Shown here piece after piece: positions 40,334 through 51,007 of a DNA stretch of 64,000 bases (within the stretch, counting starts at the first letter, position 1; each line of letters opens with the position of its first letter). This DNA is from Cloeon dipterum (lineage: Eukaryota > Arthropoda > Insecta > Ephemeroptera > Baetidae). The position numbers and the translations under genes are program-made. The DNA is taken from contig NC_088789.1 of the NCBI RefSeq assembly GCF_949628265.1, positions 21,321,883 to 21,385,882 of the forward strand, written 5' to 3'. Under the pieces are notes generated by a model. The model was not told the origin of the DNA, searched no databases, and was given only the letters and a program-made list of their open reading frames with translations.

Positions 40334-40773
40334 TTAAAATGGAATGATACTGGGCAACAATTTAATATTATTTAAATTGTTGGATGCCTTAAACAATTGA
40401 CCGATAAACAATTTATTCGACAATTAGCAATAATAAAAAAATGACCTTCCTACAATTCAAAATTCAAATTTTGCCAATTTTCTCCAAAATTTACAATGCT
40501 CGAACATATTTTCTTGGCATATTCCGATTCCTCTCGTCGATATCTGTTCAACGGTGTATGCCACTTATTGGGGAAACTCTTAGTTTTGAAATTAAATCGG
40601 ATTTCAAGTAAGGAGACAGACCTTACCATTTGAAAAGCACGGTAACTTTCCAGCCAATTTTCTCAAAAAATTACAGCGCTCCTTAGGTCAATTTAGGCTT
40701 GAAATGAATCCTAAGGGATGAGTTTATGCATTGGCAACAAGCATTTTCCAGGCTTTTCCAGTATCATTCCTCT
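40334..40773 (+). mobile_element. MITE family A, copy 3
   Basis: This copy has the same orientation and body as copies 1 and 2. The left end retains TTAA (TTAAAATGGAATGATACTG). The right end reads CCAGTATCATTCCTCT and is followed by ATGC rather than TTAA, so the right target copy is mutated or rearranged. The internal frame shared by copies 1 and 2 is shifted here by one base. Confidence 0.85.
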
Positions 40774-43700
40774 ATGCATACACAACACTGCGGTTTGAAT
40801 TTAAAATTATAAAATATTTTTGTCACTGACTTAATAATATAATTGTTGAACGTAACGTATCAAAGTTTTTTTAACAATGATATATTACACATGCGTTTTA
40901 TTTTAGTTACGTTACATTTCATTGTTTTACTTTGGTGAATATCGATTTTGGTTTAAACTGCACATAACAGAACTATAACAAAAACTGTTGATCACCTGAC
41001 AATGAATTTCATAGTCCAACAAACCATTTTGCCTTCAATAGAAACTATCTGAGCCATCTGCTCTATTTAAAGACTGGGATTATTATTTGCAAGACAGATT
41101 CGACGACTCTTCTTCCATTTAGAACTTTGTTTCCTGCGAGATGTAGAGGGCGATGTGCTCTCCATCCTATTCTGCATTTTAATCAAACGAAAGTTGAGAA
41201 ATGTAAATATAATCATCTAATCTGGCGGCACTCTATCTCTCCGTTTGCGCTCGCGCTGCAATCAAGCAGGCAGATAGAGAAAGAGGCGCCGCTCACCATT
41301 TTTACAATCTGCTTCCAAGGGCGGACGAAGAAGACGGAAGAAGGAACTCGCTCTCTCTCTCTCGTCTTTATCGTTAATGCCGCACAGCACAAAGTTTGAT
41401 TAGAATCGGTATTAAATCCGAAATGAAATAAAAACTTTTCCGTCTCGGCCGCGCGCTCCCTGCGAGGGCCCTCGGAATGGATGTATGCACTGCAGCATCC
41501 GATACATCAGCATCTGGACCACATGTGTGTGAGTGTGTATGCCGGACCCAAAGCTGCCAAGTAATCTGCCGACGGCGCGTTTTCTTCGGTACATTGCACC
41601 AGTGCGTCTGAATTACGACTTGCTAATACGATTTGCTGCATACTTTATTAGGGCTCGAATATATGCACCCGCAAGCTTTAGAACGAGATTGCTTCTAGGC
41701 AAGATGGATTCTTATATTTACTGCCTCCTGAATGCCAATAGTGGAACTGATAAAATTTATAGTGTCTGCTTCAACACTTCAAAAATGCGCAGAAATTTCC
41801 AAATTTGATGGTTGATAATAGCATCTCTTGAAATTGGCCATTATTGGTGCAGTAAAATAAATATCATTATTTTATTGATATGTAATCGGCCTCTTTAGCT
41901 GAAGAGAAAACAATTTTTTGAATAAAGAAAAACGAGAAAAACTGAGAAGTATCAAGTATTTGTGCTGAGTGAGGCTTTTGATAATAAGGCTTTTGATTTT
42001 GCATCCAAAAATAAATTTGTGCCTTTAGTAGGAAAAACTTTACAGAATTTCACATTTCCCTCGATATGTATGAAAGTGAATTTTTCAGCGAATAATTCGG
42101 AGTGGAACTCCATTCATACCTTTTATCGATTTTAAAAATTTAGGTTTCAGCGCTGAGACGCTTTATATCTGTCTGTTTGTGAGGCGTGTTTTTAATTCTG
42201 CATTTTGATTGCAAAAATGAATTTATCTTAGTCTGAGAAAAGCAAGGATGGTGGCAGAGTTTCCCCACACAGTGAGAAATTTATATCTCAGAAAAGTTGG
42301 CCCAAAGAGATAATAATCTCGTAAAAAAATAGGATTTATTTTCTCTCAAGCCCTGTTTGTTTACCCGGTCTTTGCAGAAGGCAAAGTGCACTGTCTGGCG
42401 AGAAGGAAATAAATACAAGCCGCACGCTATATAATAATGCACTTGGCAGTTTCACTATTCCAATCTGCTATCGCGTCTAGACATCAACATTGCAAAATTG
42501 CAAATCCCCGGACTGAACTAACAGAAAACACTGTATACCACCCACGGTGGTCAAAACTAATTAGAAATGTACCGCAACGCTCAATGCTGCTGTGTGTGTG
42601 TCATTCGCAAATAATCTCATGGAAAGAGAACACATTTAAAGGATAAACATCTAAAATTAATTAGAGTAAATTCTAAAAACAAACATCTTCTTCTAAAATG
42701 TCTTTTTTTTTTAAAAAAAAAAAAGGATTTGGACAAAGGTTTTAACAAAAGGAGAAACACTGACAAAAAATACTTTCCAATGGCTTTCATGGAAATTCCC
42801 AAAAAAATCCGCTTTCTGGAAATGTTTTTGAGACGACGTATTAAATAAAGAATTTATTATGGTTGGTTCATATTTATAAAATGAAATTCTTCGAGAGGAA
42901 TCCAAAAGGGAGATTTAATGCCTTATTTATACTTTTTTTAGCATTATGAGTTCTACGTAAGAAGATAGAAAACTTGAATCACAGCAAAATTTCAAAGAGA
43001 AAAATGCTCCAGATTATTATAAACTGACATGTTCATTTCAGTTTTTCACAATGTTCTATTTTACAAAAAAAACTTTCCAACGACAATTGGAGTTGATCTC
43101 AGTCTCAGATGTAAATTGCTTTTTTTCTTGGTTTTACTGTCCAATGTTCATTTTTAATTGCGAAATAGAAAATTTAACTGTCAAAAATGTCTCAACTCAA
43201 AATTTAACCATCGAGTTTTCATTATGAAATGGCCAAAACAAGTTAATTTTTAAAAATTGGATGCAAATTCATATTTTTGGGATCAAATCTGAAGAATTTA
43301 TTCACCTGTTCTTTCATATCCTGCACCTTTTTGGAAACTTTGTAGTGGATTTTAGATAGGATGTTTATAAGTAGATACCTTTTTTCTTGAAAAAACAAAA
43401 AAAAACTGGAAAAATTGAACAAAAACAGGTCGAACACGTGTGCGAACTCTGTCCAGAAAATGATTTATACCATTATTTGAAACAAACACAAAAATAGATA
43501 ATTTTAGCAGTGATTATAGCAACTCAGCGAGAGCATTATGAAGGACAACAAATAATATTGCTTCGATGGGGTGGAAAATGGGAAAATGAAATGATGTGTC
43601 TCGTTGCCGCAGGCTGTTTTCCGTTCATAGTGCGTGTTACGCGTATCATTTCAATGGGAAAGCGTCCCTTTTCAAGCGCAGAGCCTGTGGTTTGGCGGCG

Positions 43701-44174
43701 AGCAGGTACGCAATGAGCACGGCACGAGTTTTGCACGCATTCAAAAGTCCGACGCTGGCACGGTATTGCTATGTTTCAAAGTACACAGTCATATTAATTA
43801 TATGGCAATCATAGTGGTGTTGTGCTTCTACCTGTTACTCAATGAAACTTTGACGCACTCACCTGTGGTTGTAAAATGCTCAATAACACATAGAAATACT
43901 GGGTTTAATTAATATTTTCGTGTGTAAATTCACAAACTCAAAAAACAAATAGCCAAACAAAAAGGCTTTAAACATTTTAGCTTAGAAATGAATGATTTGA
44001 AATTAAAATTATTTATTCATTAATTTTACTAACTTCCTGTCAAAAAATGAACGTGAAATTTTATTTTGAGGGCTGTCTATTTTATTAAAATGAAAGTTAT
44101 ACTATGTTATATTATAATTTTTATTAACTTAATTATTATAAACATCGATATATACACAAATATATTTAAGGAGT
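40774..44174. other. gene-free stretch
   Basis: No gene is supported. Balanced islands lie at about 41,090-41,720 and 43,520-43,870 in otherwise AT-rich DNA. Confidence 0.5.
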
Positions 44175-44487
44175 CAGCCAGCAGCGTTGCGCAGCGCCAG
44201 CCGGCAAATTTTGGGTCACGTGGGCAGCCGCCAGCCGCCGTTAATCTGGCTAAACTGCGCCAGCCGCCGGTAAAAAGTGTCAAAAATTAAAAATTGCAGG
44301 AAAAAATAACGTCTTCCGGCCCTTCAGGCCATTAAGCCAAAAGATTACAAATAAATATTCTTCTTAAAAAAAGCACTATCAAACTTCACATTTTAAATAT
44401 TGTCAGCCATCAGCCGCCGGGGAAAATAGCCAGCCGCCGCCAGGCAAAAAATTAGGCTATAAGTAAGCTAGTCCCGCCAGCCGCCGC
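44175..44487 (+). repeat. CAGCCGCC-rich degenerate repeat patch
   Basis: Variants of CAGCCGCC/CCAGCCGCCGG occur at least eight times, in two GC-rich groups (about 44,175-44,275 and 44,405-44,487) separated by AT-rich DNA. All lie in the same orientation. The patch stands out sharply from its AT-rich surroundings. Irregular spacing argues against a simple tandem repeat; it may be the interior of a small mobile element. Confidence 0.65.
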
Positions 44488-45210
44488 CTCAAATCTCTTT
44501 GAATTTCTATGAAAATAACTTAAATGTCTATAATTCTTCCCGTTCTTCCCTACACAATTTGAAGGCGCGTATGCCATCTATGGTGACCGTACCAAATCAA
44601 TGGGAGGTTTCGCAAACATGAATCAATTCATGCGGTATCTCGCCTAAAATATATCATTTTTACTCTTTTTGGCAATGCGAACGGTTTAAGAAAGCGTGAA
44701 ATTATTAATCGTATTAATTATATTCTTTTAAGCAAGTCATGTATTTGTATTTCAGACAGTAATTTAGAAAGAATGCCAATAATCCAATTTAACTGCAAAG
44801 AGATATTAAATAACTTACCGAGAAGAGATAATGTGATGAGGAATACTAATTTTAAGAATATAAATTTCTGCATGATATTTTTTTTTAAAAAATTGATATT
44901 ATTTGCCTTACAAGGTGTTAATCGAACAATTCTTTTCTTTAGTTTCATGCTCAGTCAGTAACTTACTCGTCTCTGTATAATTTTTCCGTTACTACAAAAT
45001 ACAAAATACGCAAAATAGTATTATCTACTTTGTGTTTTAACTATTTTATTTCCGACTATTTCAACAACTAACAATAAATAATAAATTTGCCATAAATTAT
45101 TATGTTTTATTCTAAAATCAGTAAATCAAGTTGTACTTTCGAATTAATTGTGCAACATTTTTGTAAAATTCGCAAGGAAATTTCTTTTTAGCTCATGATT
45201 GACGTTTAGC
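44488..45210. other. gene-free AT-rich stretch
   Basis: No gene is supported. A 36-codon open run near 44,540-44,648 ends in a stop but has no start or splice acceptor, so I do not call it. The remainder up to about 45,170 is very AT-rich. Confidence 0.5.
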
Positions 45211-45468
45211 CCGTTCGGCAAAGGAAAGGAAGAGGTTGCCGCTTCCACCGCTCGGGGTCGGTGCTCCCCTCCCGCGGTGAAACAAGCAAACCTCCTCGGA
45301 GCTCCTTGGCAAAGTGGGCCGATGCCACCGCGTTTGGGGCCTCCGTATGTTTTGGTGTCGGATAATTCAAAACAATCGTCCAAACCCGAATCAGATTTTT
45401 AATTAAACGCGGTGATTGGCATTTGAGGTGATAATCGAGTGGCCGAGATTTGTTTACGGAGCGGCGCG
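45211..45468. promoter_or_regulatory. GC-rich upstream region of the ubinuclein gene
   Basis: A sharp rise in GC begins near 45,210 and leads into the ubinuclein start codon at 45,469, so promoter and 5' UTR probably lie here. An ATTGG (inverted CCAAT) is at about 45,414-45,418. Both strands are open across 45,211-45,383. One is a plus frame ending in a TAA at 45,400-45,402 after a TTTAG acceptor-like site. The other is a minus frame starting with ATG at 45,383. Either could be an exon of a neighbouring gene, but I recognise neither product. Confidence 0.4.
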
Positions 45469-48400
45469 ATGGCCCTCAACAAGAAAGGTGACCACGATTT
45501 TTCCTCCAAGATGCTGAAAAATCAGGAGAAATCCAAGACGCAGGCGAAAACGCACAGATTTCAGCTCGAGCTCGGTGAATCCAACGAGAAAACGTGTCCT
45601 GAATTGAATTACAGGGAACTCGTTGAGTCCGAGGTATTATTCACTTGACTTAATTATTTATTAGTTGTATTTCTCGTGTAGAAGATTGATTTCTTAAATG
45701 GAATCTTAAAGAGTTTGCTCCGAAAACATGGTTCACTTCTGCCTCAGGCATAGCATCATCTCAATTAAAAAAAATGCAAGTTGTAGTTTGGTTTTTAGCT
45801 TAATAATTAATCAGCTGTTGGTTTGTTTACTATTTTCTGGCTATTGATAAGAATATAATAACAAAATGACGTTTCAGGAAAAGAAAGCGACGAAGAAGTT
45901 GGCCACTTTGAAAGATGGCAAAGAAAGTTTCATGGATATTGATGATGAAGAACGCAACCAGATGGAGGCCATGGCACGGAAGTTTGAGGAAAAATATGTA
46001 AAGAAACATCTGTATAAACTTTTACGGATTTTTAAATCATTCCATCAATTAGGGCGGATCTGGAACCAACAAGAAAAAGCGGAAAAAGGAGAATCACAAT
46101 GAGGAATACAGAGATCTTGGTGCCGGTTATGATGACAATGATTCGTTCATCGACAATACTGAAGTGGTGGGTGCAATTAGATGTTTTACTTTTGGAGAAA
46201 CTTCGATTTGTCATGTTTCAGTATGATGAGATTGTGCCTTGTGAAATGACCACTGCACAAGGTGGATTTTATATCAACTGCGGAGCTCTGGAGTTCAAGC
46301 AGGTTGAGGTTGAAGAGCCTCCTTCGGACGACGATGACCAATTAAAAGTCAAAAAGAAAAAGGTATTTACTATCAGATTATTTTATAGCCACTTAATATT
46401 CTGGTTAAGGTCATTTAAAAAAAAACACTGCATAGATTGATTTAAATTGTTTTGGTATAAATTTAAATTCAGGTTTTGGTTTGTTTAATTTCCTTTATCT
46501 GGAAAATCAAGCAAAACATGTCCGATTTTTCCAGAATAATGATAATTTTAAATTTAAAAAAATATGACTGATTTTATTATCAAAAATTGCAGATCAAAAG
46601 TTTGAAATAAAACGAATTTTGAAAGTTTCAAATCCTTTTTCAGACATAAAAGACGTTTTAAAAGAAATTTAAATTTTCTTTTTAACTATTTGAAATTAGT
46701 AACAATGGGAAATCTAGAGCTGGAAAAAATTGCATCCATTAACGCCATTACTCAATGTTGATTGATTGAAATGAACCATGCGAAAAAACAAAACCAAACA
46801 TTTACTTTTAAATATTATGGAGTGGATTTCCCTGCTCAAACTTTAATTTTAATTTTTAGAACACGTCAGCTGCTATCTGTTCGGACTCGTCAAGCGACGA
46901 CGATGAAGATGACAGCGATGATGACGACGACGATGATGATGACTCGGATGAATCCGATGGCAAAGAGCCTGAAAAGTCTGAAAAGCCAAAGGAAGCTCCG
47001 CCAGCGCCACCACCACCGCCAATAGTTGTGAATGGCACAGTGAAGGCGGTGGAAACGTCGGTGATAGCGACCAGCAAGGAAGTCAAGAGCCAGATTTTGA
47101 AAAGACCGCCTCCAGACGCGGCCCCCAACGATGTGCCTCCCGTTAAAAAACCTTCTGCCTCTCCAGAAATCATAGATTTGGAGGTGAAGGAAATTAAAAA
47201 GCCAGGTTTGTGCCGTTTTATTTATCACAAATTCATTATTTATAACAAACAAATCTCAGGGGTTCTCTGGTAAAATTATCATAATTTATATCCTCGGTTG
47301 ATTGTTAATTGAATTTGATTGCAGCTAAACCACAAAGCTCAGCCATTAGTCTAGAGACTGCACTCAAAAATGTTCCTGAATTAACTGTAACCATGAAGCC
47401 TCAGCAGAAAGTTGAGGTGAAGCCACAACCAAAATGCGTCATAGAACCTGCAAAATCTCAACACAGAGAAGTGCCAAAGGAGAAAAGCTCCAGCAAAACA
47501 GGTGGCTTCTTCCATCAACTCAGGGCAGCCGTTTCGTCAGCTGCGCTTCAAAAAGACGATAAAAGGTTAGATGGTTGTTTTGCAAAAGTAATAAATCTGA
47601 ACCAATTCTCTCCACAGACTGAATAATCAAATGTCCCCACTAGAAGCTCCATGGAACCGAGAAATCTCGTAAGCTTTCAACTTAACTTCGCAATTCAGGC
47701 TTAATCAATTTGTGTTGCAGGAATTTGGTTGAGAAGAATTTAGATTTATTGCTCATCGACGGCCGGTTAAACAAAGAAGTGATCGACTCAAAATTCCTGC
47801 CGCTGTGGCCTAACAGTTGGATGTTTAAGGATAGCTTATATCAAAACCTGAACAGCATTCTCAGGTACTGCCGACTATGATATTAATTTTCAGCAGATTC
47901 GTTCACTTACGAGAAACGAATTTTTTTGAAAAGGAAACTGAGACCCAGCCCCTCAAAATTGCCTCCAACAACCACGATACTCAATTCATCGCAAACCACA
48001 ATCACCCCTATCCCGCCTAAGCCTGCCAAAGTTCACGGCACAGAGCAGCCCAACAGCCAGCACTCAAGCGGAAGCAAACCGGATAAATATTCGCCAGGCA
48101 GCAGGCACCACGAATCGCGAGAGCAGAAAATGGCATACTCAAGAGCGGAAGCGCAACACCATGTGGACGACCTTCTCACTCAGGTACAAAAATAAATCAC
48201 TCTGTGATTATTTGTAGTGTTTGCAGTAACTCGTTCTAAAAAGAAAACTTTGATTTTGATATGTTAGATTTTGGCAAAACCTTTGGATTCGAGTAGCCTT
48301 TTTTGATGTAAAACACACACAGTGATGGAAATTTTTTGATTCAGAGATTTTAGCTTTTTGTATATTTTAAGAGCATAGAATAATTTTTCAAAATTGATTA

Positions 48401-49589
48401 AAAATCTATTTTTTGATCAGTTTGGCTCAATTATGGTTTGTAGACACGGTTTATTGAGACAAATCGATTGGTGGGTCATTTTTGACGATCGGAAAAATTA
48501 AAAACTTCACGCAAGGGTTAGTTCCAAGCTTTGTAAGTTTTTATTAGTTAATCATAGAGCTATATAGAAATTACTATATACTAAACATACTCTTTAAGCT
48601 GATAATTTCAGCTGTTTTATTTCACATGTTTTACAGGATCTGTACAAAGTACGAATTTGTAAAAATGGTTCAAGAAAGCAGTTGCAAGCATTGTCAAAAT
48701 ATCTGCACTGTAATACTTAAAAATATTAAGTAATTTGATTGTATATTTTCTGCGTTATTTTCTCTTGGTACCTGTGTGCATTTTATGTCTTGTAAGAAGT
48801 TTTGAGAATTTTCTACAAACTTTCAGGTGATCAGAGAGCACCTGCCGTCACCAAAGCCCAGCTCGAGCAGATCTAGTCACATTCCACTCAAGAACGAATC
48901 CCGGCAGCTAAAACTGGTGCCCGAGGAGGACCTGCGGGGCGTGAAGCACTCTGGCGCGCCGGCCGTGTCGGTTGACTCTGAGGCGTCCGTGCAGATGGAG
49001 ATGAAGCGGGTGATGCAGGAGCTGGTCGAGCTGAACGAGCGGCGCAATCTGTTCCCGACACCAGCAGGCGAGTTGGCGGCGGGCGGCTCCAGGGTGCCGA
49101 CCTCGAGTGCGTCGCGGCTGCAGTTCAACGAGCAGCTGGCCGCCACCTACCACAGTTTCCTGCCGCGCCACTGCGAGGACAAGCAGGCCCAGATGGAGGA
49201 GCTCTTCTCCCGCATGCAACAGCAGCAACAACAGATGCCCAAGGGGGCCGGCGGTGCCGACTTCCGCAACCAGCCCCCTGGCGCCTTCCTGCCCAACCAG
49301 TTCGGTGGCTTCCAGGACGAGTTCCATAGGCACCTGACTACGGTCCGAAGCACAACTGACCCTCCGTTCCCTCACAACCTGCCCACAGGTAATTGAAACC
49401 CCTGCCCCCCTACCCCCAGCCCCACCCGATGAATGCACTGGCGTGAATGTGGACACTATTAGGCCAAAAGCATTAGAAAATTATTTGCAAAGTGTGTGGC
49501 TGGCATGCACATGAGCCTCTTTCTCAACCACCGTGTCTGTATCTGTTAACTGTGCCCAAGCAGACTACTCCAAGAGCTGGAAATTCTGA
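45469..49589 (+). CDS. yem: ubinuclein/yemanuclein, HIRA-complex histone H3.3 chaperone subunit
   Basis: The family partners HIRA in depositing histone H3.3 in the nucleus. Eleven coding exons join in frame (719 aa): 45469-45633, 45878-45997, 46053-46166, 46222-46362, 46860-47205, 47325-47565, 47618-47668, 47721-47864, 47934-48183, 48827-49388 and 49564-49589. Visible landmarks are CPELNYRELV (43-52), DDEERNQMEAMARKFEEKY (77-95) and the Hpc2-related/HUN domain (about 114-160; GYDDNDSFID, then YDEIVP and GGFYIN). They continue with an Asp/Ser-rich acidic run (about 188-215) and the middle-domain motif LPLWPNSWM (419-427). The C-terminus has an EMKRVMQELVELNERR helix and a Gln run. The first ATG has a good context (GCGATGGCC). 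Exon 9 must use the acceptor at 47,933, because the nearer AG would leave a 29-nt intron and break the frame. The last exon is inferred; without that splice the protein stops at 49,394-49,396. Confidence 0.92.
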
Positions 49590-49869
49590 ACCGCCCCCCT
49601 GCCAAGCCATCACGCTGCCATTGTGAGACGAGCGTGTTTTAAATGCGAGCAGCTGCAAGTGGCTCCACTTATCAAGTCTCTCATCAGTATTAGTTTCCAT
49701 TATGTACTAATTTGTCTGTGTATGAAAATTGTGTATAGCGTTGGATCAAGCTGCAGCGAGTCACGAGTGTCTGATGAAAATTTCATTTCCACACGCGCGG
49801 TTATTATCCTCTCTGATTTTGCTAGAGCTCTCACGTTGTTTTCTTTTTTAGTATTTTTTAAGCATACAA

Positions 49870-49875
49870 AATAAA
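49870..49875 (+). terminator. polyadenylation signal of the ubinuclein gene
   Basis: AATAAA lies about 280 bp after the stop codon, the first canonical hexamer in this direction. It implies a 3' UTR of roughly 300 nt. Confidence 0.65.
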
Positions 49876-50014
49876 ATATTTATTGAATATTTAAGCATAC
49901 ACCGAGCTGATTTCATTCCTCTTGTCAAACCAGACCTACAATGGAACCCTCCAATCTTGGCTCAAACCGGTATAGACACGTGAAATGTGAAATTAGATGA
50001 AAATGATCATTAAT

Positions 50015-50172
50015 GAAAAGCATAATTTCCGAGTAACGAAACTGATCTTAGTGGTGTCTGATTCCCATAAAAGTGGCAATATTCATCCTATTAGCGCGAC
50101 AGCTAAATCCTCAGGGATCAGTTTATGCACTGGCAAAAAGGATTTTTCCTGGGTTTTGCAATATCAAACAAT
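50015..50172 (+). repeat. degenerate 3' fragment of MITE family A (tentative)
   Basis: The last 65 bp (ATCC..AGGGATCAGTTTATGC, ACTGGCAA, then a CCTGGGTTTTGCA.TATCA end) parallels the 3' end of family A (GATCCTAAGGGATGAGTTTA, TGCATTGGCAACAAGC, CCAGGCTTTT.TAGTATCA). Upstream similarity is weak. The terminal repeat has decayed. Confidence 0.45.
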
Positions 50173-50301
50173 ATCAACATATTGGACTTGCATTTAATTT
50201 TAGTTGAACTTGAAATTTTTTTCAATTTTTATCTCCTTTTAGGAGCATTGTGTTGATTAACGTTAAATTAAGAGAAAACCAATATTATAGGTGGTACGTG
50301 G

Positions 50302-50532
50302 TAGGGTTCGGTATATCAACTTTGATATATCAATTTTGATATGATATTTTAAATATCATATCAATATCATCGTTGATATTTTGAATATCAGAAAATATCA
50401 GCTGATATTTCTGAAAAATATCTGATATATCATGATATTTTGGTGTAAAATATCAATATCATCGAAGATATTTAGAATATCATATCAATATCAGATTTTT
50501 GATATCGTTTTTGGCGCAAGTACCGATCCCTA
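50302..50532. mobile_element. hAT-type MITE rich in GATATC repeats
   Basis: The 231-bp element has terminal inverted repeats TAGGGTTCGGTA (50,302-50,313) and TACCGATCCCTA (50,521-50,532), matching at 11 of 12 positions. It is flanked by an exact 8-bp duplication, GTACGTGG, at 50,294-50,301 and 50,533-50,540. An 8-bp duplication with TAGGG-type ends is characteristic of hAT transposons. The interior is almost entirely overlapping GATATC/ATATCAATATC motifs on both strands and codes for nothing. It lies between two convergent genes. Confidence 0.93.
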
Positions 50533-50908
50533 GTACGTGGCGCTTGGAGTCACCTTTTAGGTAAAATCTTTGAAAATTGCTGGGGGGAAAAACTCGATCG
50601 ATTTTTCTTACCAAGAGGAGTCTATTTACCACAAATCTACAAATTGAACAAAATATTATCTTATAAAATTTATAGAAACGTTTTCCTAAAACATTTGTAA
50701 CAGTCTGTAACACGAAAACTATGATTTTTTTAATTTCGTGTTCCATAATAAAATACGTACGTCACAATAGTGAGTTCATATAATATGCGAGGCAAGAAAA
50801 TTTCATGCAAGAGTTGGATGAACCCTTGTTAATTAAGGCATTGTTAAACATTGCGCGCGGAGGGGAAATTATAGTCATCAAACAGCTTTCATTTTTCACT
50901 CTTCGCAT

Positions 50909-50914
50909 TTTATT
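50909..50914 (-). terminator. polyadenylation signal of the first growth-factor gene
   Basis: AATAAA on the minus strand lies about 95 bp after the stop codon (51,008-51,010) of the PDGF/VEGF-like gene. Confidence 0.6.
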
Positions 50915-51007
50915 AAGTTACCAAAATAGAAAGTTCCACTAGATAAATAACTCTTATGTAAACTAGGATGGGATGACTGGAATAGTGTTTCTTTGCTCGC
51001 ACGTCAT

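Noticed and set aside
44540..44648. 36-codon open run ending MRYLA-stop
   Set aside because: No start codon or acceptor site at its beginning and no homolog I recognise.
45439..45468. Extended N-terminus for ubinuclein from a GTG at 45,439
   Set aside because: A nuclear animal gene should start at ATG. The first in-frame ATG, 45,469, has a good Kozak context.
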